DNA of 64,000 nucleotides, from NCBI RefSeq assembly GCF_001586255.1, contig NZ_CP014544.1, positions 3,063,501 to 3,127,500 of the forward strand, read 5' to 3'. Positions 9,299-17,723 of this stretch are shown here, piece by piece. The stretch is from Zhongshania aliphaticivorans (lineage in GTDB: Bacteria > Pseudomonadota > Gammaproteobacteria > Pseudomonadales > Spongiibacteraceae). The position numbers were made by a program, and so were the translations under genes. A model generated the notes under the pieces. That model worked only from the letters and a program-made list of their open reading frames with translations, did not search any database and was not told the origin of the DNA. Numbering within the stretch: the stretch's first letter is position 1; each line of letters begins with the position of its first letter.

Positions 9299-12200
9299 GA
9301 TAATGCCTCCAAAATCAGCAGAGATTGGCCAGCACTTACGCGGGCACCTTCACGCAATAATTGTTTTTTAACACGACCGGCCTCGGGAGCAAGTATCGCA
9401 ATTTCCATTTTCATGGATTCCAAGAGCAGCAGCGGCTGCCCTTCTTTAACAATATCGCCCTCTGCTACCAACAGCTGCCAGACACTGCCCGCCACTGAGC
9501 TGTCGACGGGAATTTCGCCCTCGGCCAAAGTGACAATATCAACATTGTCGACAATCTCCGGCGCTTGGTAATGAAATTCGCCATCGGCATGCCAGCGCGC
9601 TAACTCCTCGGCAAAGGCCTGCTCGCGCTTCGCGTTGTGACTGGCAATCTCATCGCCATTTTCTTGCAACATGGTTTGATAGTCAGCAAGCGAGAATTCA
9701 CCCTCTTCAATCCGCAGGGGGTATTTACCCAGCGGGAAGTCATTACGGATTTGCAGCAGCTCGTCTTGCTCAACCTCGTAAAAACGAATTTGATCAAAGA
9801 AGCGCAGCAAATACGGTTCGGTAAATTCGGCGGTGCGCCGGTAGCGATTCCACATTTGCAGGGTACGGCCAATAAATTGGTAGCCGCCAGGACCTTCCAT
9901 ACCGTATACACAGAGATAAGAACCGCCGATACCCACCGAGTTTTCGGCGGTCCAGGTGCGCGCTGGATTGTATTTGGTGGTAACCAGACGATGGCGCGGA
10001 TCAACCGGTGTTGCCACTGGCGCGCCTAAATACACATCGCCCAAGCCCATCACCAAATACGCCGCGTTAAAGACAATATCCTTCACCGCTGCGATATCGT
10101 CGAGGCCATTTATGCGACGAATAAACTCTAAATTGCTTGGGCACCACGGTGCATTTTCACGCACCGATTGCTGGTATTTTTCAATGGCCAATTGGCAGGC
10201 GGCATCGTCCCAGCTCAGCGGTAAATACACGGTGCGCGACGGCACATTGAGGTGTTCCAGTTGCTTAGACAAATACGCTTCTGCCGCCACTAATTTATCT
10301 AGCACGGCGGCCAAGCTAATTTTCATGGAATCGTAGTGCAGTTGCAGCGAGCGTATGCCAGGTGTGAGTTCGATTACGCCGGCAATCGGGTTTTGCTGCA
10401 AATACTGCATTAAGGCGTGGGCGCGAAAGCGCAGGCGAACATCCAGTTCTTGGGCGCCGTATTCCACCAGCAAGAAATGATCACCAGCAACGCGATAAAC
10501 CACATCATCGCCGACCTCGTCGGCACTTAGCTGCCGCACTATAGGCGATGGCAAGGTCGTCAAGGGGTAGGCCTCGGGGCCAGGTGGCGACATATCGCTT
10601 AAGGTCAGGCGTTGAAACTTCTCGGCGGCCACCGCGTCGTTCACACTCACCGCCACAAAACGGATTTTGTCACCAGCGCGGAGCTGGCCGAGCTTCCAGA
10701 GATCGGCAGTAATTACCGTGGCGGGGCAAACAAAGCCCCCCAGTGAGGGGCCGTCGGGGCCGAGAATAACCGGCATATCGCCGGTAAAATCGACGGTGCC
10801 AAAGGCATAGGCATTGTCGTGAATATTCGATGGGTGCATACCGGCTTCGCCGCCACTGCTCCGCGCCCAGCTTGGCTTGGGGCCGATCAAACGCACGCCG
10901 GTGCGACTCGAGTTGTAGTGCACTTCCCAGCTCGCCGCAAAAAATTCGCTAATATCGCCATCGGTAAAAAAGTCTGGCGCGCCGTGGGGGCCGTAAATCA
11001 CCCGCAATTCCCAGTCGTTACCAATCGCTGGTTTAAGAACATTTGGCAATGGCCGCGGCGCAACGCTATTGTTTGGCGCCGCTTCACACAGCGATAACAC
11101 ATCGCCAACCCGCAGTGCGCGACCACTGTGACCACCAAACTGACCCAAGGTGAAGGTAGACCGCGAGCCCAAATACTCGGGGCATTGAATTCCCCCCGCC
11201 ACCGCCAAATAGGCGCGCGCACCGGCCACAATGCGACCCAAGGCCAAGGTTTGCCCCGCTTTAATATTAATAACTTGCCACAGCGCCGAGGCTGATTCGC
11301 CCTTAGGATCTATGACGTGGGTATCTGCACAAAAATGCTGGCAGCTAAGGGGCTGACCATCAATTGTTACCGGAATTTCGGCGCCGCCAATCACCACCTG
11401 AGTATCCACACTAAATAATAAGCTTGGGCCCTGCAGGGTGATTTCCAAACCCGCTGCGCGAGGATCATTGCCCAAGACACAATTGGCCATACGGAAGGAA
11501 TAGCTGTCGAAGGGGCCAGACGGCGGCACACCCACATTCCAGTAGCCCAGCCTTGCGGGGTAGTCCTGCACGGTGGTTTGGGTGCCCGCTTGCACCACAT
11601 CTATACGCCGTGGCTGCCAGCTAAAATCATTTAAATAGCGAGTAGTGAGCTGGCCGCTGATTAGCACGCTGTCGTTGAGCAAGGCGCGCAAATAATCGCG
11701 GTTAGTGACAATGCCGTAGAGTTCGGTGTCGGCCAGCGCGGTGCGCAAGCCCGCAAGCGCCGCTTCGCGGTTGTCGCCATGGAAAATAACTTTAGCCAGC
11801 ATGGGGTCAAAATACGGCGACACCTCTAAGCCGCTGTCTAGCCAATGGTCAATACGCAAACCGTCAGCCACCGGAAACGCGACTTTGCTCAGCAGCCCTG
11901 CGCAAGGTTGAAACTGCTTGTAAGGGTCTTCTGCATACACCCGCACTTGCACGGCGTGGCCCTTGGCAGATAAGCCGCTCCGCAGCTGATCTAACTCGGG
12001 TAAATCGCCGCTGGCTTGCATCAGCATCCACTTAACTAAGTCTACGCCCCACACCGCTTCGGTCACCCCGTGCTCTACTTGCAGGCGGGTATTCACTTCT
12101 AAAAAATAAAATTGCTCGGTGTCGGGGTCGTAAATAAATTCTACGGTGCCCGCATTGCGGTAGTTCACCGCGGCCAATAATTTTTCGGAAAGTGAATACA

Positions 12201-12960
12201 GGCGCTGACGCACGCTGTCGGGTAAATTCGGCGCGGGGCATTCTTCTACCACTTTTTGGTTGCGGCGCTGGGCAGAGCAATCCCGCTCGCCGATGGCCAC
12301 CACCTGACCTTCGCCGTCGCCAAAAACCTGCACTTCGATATGCCGCGCGCGGGCAATAAATTTCTCTAGAAACACACTGTCGTCGGCAAAATTATTGCTG
12401 CCGAGTTTTTTTACTTTATCAAAACTGCCGCGCAGCTCGGCTTCGCTATGGCAGATCTGCATACCAATACCGCCGCCGCCTGCGGTGCTCTTAAGAATAA
12501 TGGGGTAGCCAATGGCCGCCGCTTCGCTAACTGCCGTTTCAAGATCGGCCAATAAGCCGGTGCCTGGCGGTAGTGGTACACCCACGCCTTCGGCAATATC
12601 CCGCGCGCGGTGCTTTAGGCCAAAGCTTTGCATTTGCTCGGCAGTTGGGCCAATAAAGGCGATATTGGCAGCTTCGCAGGCCGCGACAAAACCGGCGTTT
12701 TCGCTGAGAAATCCGTAGCCAGGATGAATAGCCTCGGCGCCACAGGCTTTGGCAATGGCTAAAATTTTAGCGGCATCGAGATACGTTTCGGCGGCGCCAC
12801 CCTCGCCAAGGCTATAGGCTTCATCGGCATTGCGCACATGCATGCTGCGCGCATCGGCTTCGGCATACACCGCCACCGCAATAACATCGAGCTCTTTAAG
12901 GCTGCGAATAATCCGTGTGGCAATCGCGCCGCGATTGGCAATCAAGACTTTAGTGAACAT
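9295..12960 (-). CDS. Guanidine carboxylase (urea carboxylase family, biotin-dependent)
   Basis: A 1221-residue biotin-dependent carboxylase. The order is a biotin carboxylase domain (about 1-450: KVLIANRGAIATRII at the N-terminus, ATP-grasp loop STAGGGGIGM), a long middle region with the KipI/KipA-like (AHS) carboxyltransferase domains (about 470-1050), and a biotin carrier domain with ESMKMEI whose biotinyl Lys is K1184. The family was named urea carboxylase. Characterised enzymes encoded behind a guanidine-I riboswitch with paired DUF1989 genes instead prefer guanidine, forming carboxyguanidine. Both context features are present here, so guanidine is the inferred substrate. Residue-level discrimination between guanidine- and urea-specific enzymes was not possible without an alignment. 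Confidence 0.9.
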   Translation of the reverse strand: MFTKVLIANRGAIATRIIRSLKELDVIAVAVYAEADARSMHVRNADEAYSLGEGGAAETYLDAAKILAIAKACGAEAIHPGYGFLSENAGFVAACEAANIAFIGPTAEQMQSFGLKHRARDIAEGVGVPLPPGTGLLADLETAVSEAAAIGYPIILKSTAGGGGIGMQICHSEAELRGSFDKVKKLGSNNFADDSVFLEKFIARARHIEVQVFGDGEGQVVAIGERDCSAQRRNQKVVEECPAPNLPDSVRQRLYSLSEKLLAAVNYRNAGTVEFIYDPDTEQFYFLEVNTRLQVEHGVTEAVWGVDLVKWMLMQASGDLPELDQLRSGLSAKGHAVQVRVYAEDPYKQFQPCAGLLSKVAFPVADGLRIDHWLDSGLEVSPYFDPMLAKVIFHGDNREAALAGLRTALADTELYGIVTNRDYLRALLNDSVLISGQLTTRYLNDFSWQPRRIDVVQAGTQTTVQDYPARLGYWNVGVPPSGPFDSYSFRMANCVLGNDPRAAGLEITLQGPSLLFSVDTQVVIGGAEIPVTIDGQPLSCQHFCADTHVIDPKGESASALWQVINIKAGQTLALGRIVAGARAYLAVAGGIQCPEYLGSRSTFTLGQFGGHSGRALRVGDVLSLCEAAPNNSVAPRPLPNVLKPAIGNDWELRVIYGPHGAPDFFTDGDISEFFAASWEVHYNSSRTGVRLIGPKPSWARSSGGEAGMHPSNIHDNAYAFGTVDFTGDMPVILGPDGPSLGGFVCPATVITADLWKLGQLRAGDKIRFVAVSVNDAVAAEKFQRLTLSDMSPPGPEAYPLTTLPSPIVRQLSADEVGDDVVYRVAGDHFLLVEYGAQELDVRLRFRAHALMQYLQQNPIAGVIELTPGIRSLQLHYDSMKISLAAVLDKLVAAEAYLSKQLEHLNVPSRTVYLPLSWDDAACQLAIEKYQQSVRENAPWCPSNLEFIRRINGLDDIAAVKDIVFNAAYLVMGLGDVYLGAPVATPVDPRHRLVTTKYNPARTWTAENSVGIGGSYLCVYGMEGPGGYQFIGRTLQMWNRYRRTAEFTEPYLLRFFDQIRFYEVEQDELLQIRNDFPLGKYPLRIEEGEFSLADYQTMLQENGDEIASHNAKREQAFAEELARWHADGEFHYQAPEIVDNVDIVTLAEGEIPVDSSVAGSVWQLLVAEGDIVKEGQPLLLLESMKMEIAILAPEAGRVKKQLLREGARVSAGQSLLILEALS

Positions 12961-13062
12961 AGCAATCCTTTACGGGCCGTCCCGTGGCACTTTACGACAG
13001 TGGCCGTCCACTGAAGTGATTTAAAAAGTCAGATGTCGTACGTCGGGCGTCGGACCTTGTGC
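12961..13062 (-). other. Intercistronic hairpin before the carboxylase
   Basis: The 102-base gap between the second DUF1989 gene and the carboxylase contains a perfect 6-bp stem with a 4-base loop (CAGTGG at 12998-13003, CCACTG at 13008-13013). It is the largest break within the catabolic half of the operon and might modulate carboxylase expression; no separate promoter is obvious. Confidence 0.35.
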
Positions 13063-13710
13063 TTAAGTATTCCAAACGAGGTATTCAATTGGCGTTGGGT
13101 TATAGGCGTTGCAGGGGTTGTTTAATTGCGGGCAGTTGGAGATCAGCACATAGATATCCATCAGTGCTTTTAGCTCCACGTATTTACCTGGCGCAGAAAT
13201 ACCGTCGGCAAAACTCAGGCCGCCCGCTTCGGTTACCGGCACATTCATAAAGAAATTAATGTTATGACTGATGTCGCGTTTGCTCAGACCGTACTCGGGC
13301 TTTTCGGCAATGGCGAGCATCCAGCTGTCACGGCAGGCGTGCATGCAGCGCTTTTCTAAATCGTAGCGCACGGTATTGCTCTCGGTGGCGCAGGCGCCGC
13401 CCAAGGTGTCGTGGCGCCCGCAGGTGTCGGCGACAATTTCGAGCATGGCGCGATTTTCATTGCTGCGCAAAATGGAACCGGCAGTGAGGTAGACATTGCC
13501 CTGTTCGCGAATGGTATCGGTCGCGCTATAGCGCTCACTGGGATTCGCCGCGCTATAAAACAAGGTGTCTGCAGCTTGGTTACCTTCTAAATCTAAAATC
13601 CGAAAGGTTTGCCCCGCATCAACTTTGCCGAGGTAATAATCGCCCGCGCCGACGGTCATCGAAAACACGGCGGTGTCGGCCTGTAATTGACTTGCTTTAA
13701 TCATCTTCAA
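13063..13710 (-). CDS. DUF1989 protein, carboxyguanidine deiminase subunit (UAAP2-type)
   Basis: A 215-residue DUF1989 protein long labelled urea amidolyase-associated protein 2. In guanidine-degrading bacteria the two adjacent DUF1989 proteins form the heteromeric carboxyguanidine deiminase (CgdA/CgdB), which releases ammonia from carboxyguanidine to give allophanate. Diagnostic segments are [23 protein letters not shown] and [11 protein letters not shown]; the His-Asp-Thr element recurs in the partner subunit. It sits between its paralogue (9-base gap) and the carboxylase. I could not decide which subunit name (CgdA or CgdB) applies. The function is inferred from family plus context, both strong. 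Confidence 0.87.
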   Translation of the reverse strand: MKMIKASQLQADTAVFSMTVGAGDYYLGKVDAGQTFRILDLEGNQAADTLFYSAANPSERYSATDTIREQGNVYLTAGSILRSNENRAMLEIVADTCGRHDTLGGACATESNTVRYDLEKRCMHACRDSWMLAIAEKPEYGLSKRDISHNINFFMNVPVTEAGGLSFADGISAPGKYVELKALMDIYVLISNCPQLNNPCNAYNPTPIEYLVWNT

Positions 13711-13719
13711 TCCTCCGCC

Positions 13720-14430
13720 TTAGGCGCCCAAGTAATACAGGGCGTTATTGGCAAAACCCCGCGCATTTTCTGGGCAGTGGTTTAGGCATTCGTCATCCTC
13801 GGCAACGGCGGCGGCCAAATCAAGCTCGATACCAATGCGGTGTTTTGGATATGTCTCTGCCTTGCTATAGGGATGGGGGCAGCTATGCAGTAGGACCAAG
13901 GTATCCATTTCAAAGCGCAGCGTGACCGTGTCGCCAATATTGCTGCCCGACGGCGCCAAGGCCATATTGCCCTCGGCGTCGGTCATCACTTTGCTAAACC
14001 AATTGAGATTAGCCGCCATGTCTGCCGCGCCTAAACCGTATTTGGCCAGCTCGACCAGAAAGGCATCGTAGCCATTTTGGTGCCAGTCGTTGCGGTCAGT
14101 TTGGTAGTCCCGCGCGCCCCATTTCTCGGCAATATGACTGGCGTGGCTATTGCCACATACCGTGTCGTGCCAGCCAAAACTGTCTGAGGTAATTGATGCA
14201 AAAATTCGGCCCATATCCGAGTACAGGCAATGGCCCTGAGTTAATTTAAAGGTGTGCTGGCACTTGAGTGTGTCGGGTGCGTTATAGCGCTCCAGTAAAT
14301 TGCGGGGGTTGTAAAACAACATTCCGACATTGCTAGCACCGCTTAAATCCCGCAGGGTCAGTTGCGTACCCCGCCGCAGCTCCAGTGACCAGTGGCCACC
14401 TGGCGCTAATTCTGTTGTGTAATTTTGCAT
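13720..14430 (-). CDS. DUF1989 protein, carboxyguanidine deiminase subunit (UAAP1-type)
   Basis: A 236-residue DUF1989 protein, the first of the pair and paralogous to the downstream one. Shared elements are the N-terminal GTQLTLRDLSGASNVGMLFY, NLLERYNAPDT, and GWHDTVCGNS with the His-Asp-Thr motif. The C-terminus contains HCPENARG. With its partner it would convert carboxyguanidine to allophanate; neither subunit alone is expected to be sufficient according to published work on this pair. It starts 2 bases after the ABC ATPase gene ends, so transport and catabolism are tightly linked in one transcript. Confidence 0.87.
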   Translation of the reverse strand: MQNYTTELAPGGHWSLELRRGTQLTLRDLSGASNVGMLFYNPRNLLERYNAPDTLKCQHTFKLTQGHCLYSDMGRIFASITSDSFGWHDTVCGNSHASHIAEKWGARDYQTDRNDWHQNGYDAFLVELAKYGLGAADMAANLNWFSKVMTDAEGNMALAPSGSNIGDTVTLRFEMDTLVLLHSCPHPYSKAETYPKHRIGIELDLAAAVAEDDECLNHCPENARGFANNALYYLGA

Positions 14431-14432
14431 TG

Positions 14433-15209
14433 CTATATTTCCTCCGCCTGCTTATTGGCAGACAGACTCCCGTCTATTTCTTCAAGTAATTCTGGTTCGC
14501 AGGCGCCGACCGGCAGGTCGTAGGTAATACCTGCGCCATAGGCATTGGGGGCCTGTGGGTCGACCCGCAGTTTGTCGAATACCCACAGACGGGTGCCAAG
14601 GTGAAAGCCTTCTTTTAGATCGTGGGTGACCATAAACACGGTGAGTTTGTGTTTGCGCCACAAATTTAAAACCAGCTCGTGCATATCGGCGCGAATACCG
14701 GGGTCGAGGGCACCAAAGGGTTCGTCTAATAATAAAATGCGCGGTTTTAAAATAAGGGCTTGAGCAATCGCCAAGCGCTGACGCATGCCCCCAGACAGTT
14801 CATCTGGGTAGCGATGCAACATGTGACTTAAGCCAACAATATTGAGTAAGTCTGCCGCCTCTTCCCGCGCGGCTTTCTTCCCTGCGCCCCATAAAAAACC
14901 TAATTTACTGCGTTCAAAAGCGCGGGCAATCGCCACGTTTTCTAATACTGTTAAGTGCGGAAAAACCGAGTACTGCTGAAATACCACACCGCGACCCGAA
15001 TCGGGTTCGTTCGGTATTGCTTTGCCGTCCAGCAAAATACTACCTTGCGACGGCGAATCAGTGCCCAGTAGCATTCGCAAGAAAGTGCTTTTACCGCAGC
15101 CAGAGGCACCAACCAGGGTAACGAACTCACCTTCTTTTACCGTGGCCGAAATATTTTCCAAAATAATGTTGTCGTCGAAGCGTTTCCAAACATTGCGAAT
15201 TTCAATCAT
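14433..15209 (-). CDS. ABC transporter ATP-binding protein (guanidine/urea-type importer)
   Basis: The ATPase of the importer in the guanidine operon, about 258 residues. All motifs are present: Walker A GASGCGKST, ABC signature LSGGMRQRLA, Walker B ILLLDEPFGALD and the switch His in VTHD. It resembles nitrate/taurine-type (SsuB/TauB) ATPases. The open frame continues upstream to 15302, but the ATG at 15209 has a GGAGG 7 bases upstream and overlaps the permease stop as ATGA, so I use it. The C-terminal tail after the core domain (about residues 215-258) is typical of the putative urea ABC transporter ATPases found with urea-carboxylase genes. Confidence 0.92.
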   Translation of the reverse strand: MIEIRNVWKRFDDNIILENISATVKEGEFVTLVGASGCGKSTFLRMLLGTDSPSQGSILLDGKAIPNEPDSGRGVVFQQYSVFPHLTVLENVAIARAFERSKLGFLWGAGKKAAREEAADLLNIVGLSHMLHRYPDELSGGMRQRLAIAQALILKPRILLLDEPFGALDPGIRADMHELVLNLWRKHKLTVFMVTHDLKEGFHLGTRLWVFDKLRVDPQAPNAYGAGITYDLPVGACEPELLEEIDGSLSANKQAEEI

Positions 15210-16030
15210 GACTTGCCCTCCTGCTGGGCATGCCAAGGGAAGGCAACGGCGCTGAGTTTGGCGAGGGCGTAATCGATAATAAAGGCCAGCAGGGCGATCC
15301 ACGCCACATAGGGCAGGATCACATCCATAGACAAATAGCGCCGAACTAAAAACACGCGGTAGCCCAAGCCGTCAGTCGAAGCGATGGCCTCAGCAGCAAT
15401 TAGGAATAACCACGCCGAGCCCAAGGACAAGCGCACTGCATCTATCAAGCGCGGCAGCAATTGCGGAATTAACACCCGCACAATAATTTGCCAGCTATTG
15501 GCACCCAAGGTTTGGGCTTTGACGAGTTGCTCGCGAGGAATTTCTAAACTGCGCTTTTGAATATCGCGGGCGATAAACGGGGTAATACCAATGGCGATCA
15601 AGGCAACTTTAGACACCTCGCCCAAGCCGAACACAATAAACAATACTGGCAACAAGGCCATTGGCGGCACCAGCGACACCACGGTAAGCAGCGGCGCAAA
15701 GCTGGCATTGACGACCGGCAAGGCGCCGGTCAGCAAACCGAATAACATACCCAGAGACGCGGCTATCGCCATACCAATGCCCAAACGACGCAAACTGCTT
15801 AGGGTGTCTTGCCAAAATAAATAGTCGCCACTGCGCTTGCTCGGCTCAAAGGCCAAGCGATTAATAGCATCGCCCATTTGGGTGAAGCTCGGCAGTAATT
15901 TGTCTTGGGGGTTTTCAGCAAGCCGCGCGTCAGATGCCGAGATATACAGCAGTAAAATCACTGCAAAAGGCAGTAGGGCTAGACCAATCCGCCATACTCG
16001 ACTGGGTCGTACATTGATCAGTCGTTTCAT
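15206..16030 (-). CDS. ABC transporter permease (guanidine/urea-type importer)
   Basis: A binding-protein-dependent permease of about 274 residues with roughly six hydrophobic segments. It has the EAA-type loop in the cytoplasmic region that docks on the ATPase (SLEIPREQLVKAQTLGANSW, with the typical A-x3-G spacing). It belongs to the nitrate/sulfonate/taurine permease group. The start is uncertain: the ATG at 16030 begins MKRLINVRPSR, a conventional N-terminus for the family, whereas the frame could start at a TTG at 16066. Neither has a good ribosome binding site. It lies about 150 bases downstream of the binding-protein gene, past two hairpins. Confidence 0.88.
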   Translation of the reverse strand: MKRLINVRPSRVWRIGLALLPFAVILLLYISASDARLAENPQDKLLPSFTQMGDAINRLAFEPSKRSGDYLFWQDTLSSLRRLGIGMAIAASLGMLFGLLTGALPVVNASFAPLLTVVSLVPPMALLPVLFIVFGLGEVSKVALIAIGITPFIARDIQKRSLEIPREQLVKAQTLGANSWQIIVRVLIPQLLPRLIDAVRLSLGSAWLFLIAAEAIASTDGLGYRVFLVRRYLSMDVILPYVAWIALLAFIIDYALAKLSAVAFPWHAQQEGKS

Positions 16031-16086
16031 AAATTTGCTAAACCCGAGTGCATACGCTGTTGGCAAAGCGAAAGGTGGTTGAAGGT

Positions 16087-16158
16087 AGGCGCATCCCTGC
16101 GCCTGATTGTTGTTACCCGTAATCTACAGGCTTAGTCTCCCTCCCTGTTGTTGGAGGG
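16087..16158 (-). other. Two intercistronic hairpins between binding-protein and permease genes
   Basis: Two small perfect stems lie in the gap: AGGCGCA/TGCGCCT (16087-16093 and 16098-16104) and CCCTCC/GGAGGG (16139-16144 and 16153-16158). Such structures after a binding-protein gene commonly protect its mRNA or attenuate read-through so that binding protein exceeds membrane components. That role is inferred; no long T run is present. Confidence 0.45.
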
Positions 16159-16179
16159 TGATCTCGTCAAACGCGAGAT

Positions 16180-17223
16180 TTACAGTTTGCCGTCTGCCGC
16201 CATTTGCATATAGCTGGGGTCAAAACGGAGTTTGATATTGGCTTTGTTACCATAAACACCAGATGGGGTTTCAATGCCGATAAAGCCAGCGTCGGGTGCA
16301 CCGTCACCTAGCAAGCCGTGGGCAAAGGAAAATTCCGCCACATTCTTCATGGTGGTTTTTAAGGCCGCACTCTTGGTAAAGGCAACTGCTTCTGCGGGCG
16401 TGTAAAACATTTGGGTACTCGCCAACTGGGCTTCGTAACCGGCTAAATCGGTGCCCGATGCCACACCCATGGTAGTGCGCGCTGCAATTCCGGTTTTATC
16501 CTTGGCGCTCATGGTGGCCATGATTTCATACCATGCGCCGGTCAATGCTTTGCCCAATTTCGGATTGGCTTTCAAGACCTCGGTGTTAATAACCATTAAG
16601 TCGATTATTTCACCTGGAATTTGCGAGGAATCAAAAACCTTATTCGCTCCTGGCATGCTGGTAATTTCGCTAAGCAGTGGATTCCACGTTGCCACCGACG
16701 TAACCCCGTCGGTGGGGAATACCGCGACCATATCAGCGTCGGAGGTGTTTACCACGGTAACGTCTGACTCGCTCATGCCCACGCTCTCTAAACCGCGAGC
16801 GAGCAGGTAGTGAGAAACGCTCAGCTCAACCAAATTTACGCGCTGACCTTTAATGTCTTTGAGTTTGTCGGAGCCTTTTAAGACCACACCGTCATTGCCG
16901 TTAGAGAAGTCGCCAACAATCAGGGCCGTGCTATCGACGCCGCCAGCAGCAGGAATGGTGAGGGCATCCATATTGGTCATGGCGCAGGCGGCAAATTCGC
17001 CCGTGGTGTATTGGTTAATGGATTCGATGTAATCGTTGATTTGTACCACTTCGATATCGAGGTCGTACTTTTTAGCCCACTTATCCATGATCTTCTGCTC
17101 GGCGGCATAGCCCCAAGGCATCCAACCCACATAAATTGACCAACACACCTTAAAGCTATCGGTAGCTGCAGCAGAAAACGAAGAAAATGTGAGTGTAAGC
17201 AGTAAAGCGGAAAGTCGCTTCAT
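16180..17223 (-). CDS. ABC transporter substrate-binding protein (guanidine/urea-type)
   Basis: A periplasmic solute-binding protein of the NMT1/TauA-like fold, about 347 residues, with a signal peptide (MKRLSALLLTLTFSSFSAAA). The segment FKVCWSIYVGWMPWGYAAEQ is typical of the putative urea ABC transporter binding protein found with urea-carboxylase genes. As the first gene after the guanidine-I riboswitch it probably binds guanidine or a guanidine-like compound. Two in-frame starts compete: ATG 17256 (AGGAG 6 bases upstream) and ATG 17223 (GGAGG 7 bases upstream). The latter gives the better signal peptide. Ligand specificity is inferred from context only. Confidence 0.88.
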   Translation of the reverse strand: MKRLSALLLTLTFSSFSAAATDSFKVCWSIYVGWMPWGYAAEQKIMDKWAKKYDLDIEVVQINDYIESINQYTTGEFAACAMTNMDALTIPAAGGVDSTALIVGDFSNGNDGVVLKGSDKLKDIKGQRVNLVELSVSHYLLARGLESVGMSESDVTVVNTSDADMVAVFPTDGVTSVATWNPLLSEITSMPGANKVFDSSQIPGEIIDLMVINTEVLKANPKLGKALTGAWYEIMATMSAKDKTGIAARTTMGVASGTDLAGYEAQLASTQMFYTPAEAVAFTKSAALKTTMKNVAEFSFAHGLLGDGAPDAGFIGIETPSGVYGNKANIKLRFDPSYMQMAADGKL

Positions 17224-17283
17224 CGTTGAACCTCCAGAGGTTTCACACGGTTTCATAGAGCACTCCTGGCGCATATCGCCGTT

Positions 17284-17415
17284 CGTCTCCCGGGCTTTTG
17301 TCCCGCCGTGTAACCTTCTTGCAGCCTAGCCACGTACTCTGAAGGTCGAAAGCTCTCGGACCAGTCGTTGCTTTACCTATAGAAATAGTCGCAACCGGAA
17401 CCCTAGCTTTCCATT
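17284..17415 (-). promoter_or_regulatory. Guanidine-I riboswitch (ykkC motif)
   Basis: The leader contains the conserved ykkC core in order: CTAGGGTTCCG (from 17406), ACTGGTCCGAGAG (17365-17353), ACACGG with GGGACAAAAG (from 17311) and CCCGGGAGA (17294-17286). Spacing and order match the guanidine-I class, which senses guanidinium and turns on downstream genes. It lies 60 bases before the binding-protein start. Between them, AACCTC/GAGGTT arms with a 2-base loop enclose the GGAGG of the 17223 start, a possible translational expression platform; no intrinsic terminator was evident. Confidence 0.93.
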
Positions 17416-17424
17416 TTTTGTGTC

Positions 17425-17480
17425 GTGTCCAATGCCACCAAGAGTGCGGACACAAAACACTATACACATTACATGCCAAA
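17425..17480 (-). promoter_or_regulatory. Probable promoter and leader hairpin of the guanidine operon
   Basis: Upstream of the riboswitch a hairpin (GTGTCC 17425-17430, GGACAC 17448-17453) starts the presumed leader. A TATAGT (about 17457-17462) could be a -10 box. The same stretch has TTGGCATG followed ten bases after the GG by GT, resembling a sigma-54 -24/-12 element with an imperfect -12. Which sigma factor is used cannot be settled by eye. Confidence 0.3.
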
Positions 17481-17723
17481 CACCGTAATGGCCCATTATT
17501 AATACATTAACGGTAATTTAAAGGCAAATAAGGCATCCAATAAGTGCAAATTAGTGCACCAAATAAGGATGGACGCACCATATTGAGTCGCTCATGTTTT
17601 GGCTGAGCGCCTTGTCATAAAAACGCACTAATACTGACATTTTATCGTCCCTATTCTGTAACAGCCCCCACCTACACTGATGCGGTTTTAAATATCTCCT
17701 ACCCACCAACGACGGGAATAATT

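Noticed and set aside
17464..17479. Sigma-54-like promoter ahead of the guanidine riboswitch
   Set aside because: The -12 dinucleotide is GT rather than GC and a -10-like TATAGT overlaps, so it is mentioned only as a possibility within the leader entry.
17611..17645. Pho-box-like TTGTCAT upstream of the PhoX-like gene
   Set aside because: The second half-site of the PhoB repeat does not match at the 11-base spacing; too weak to report as a site.
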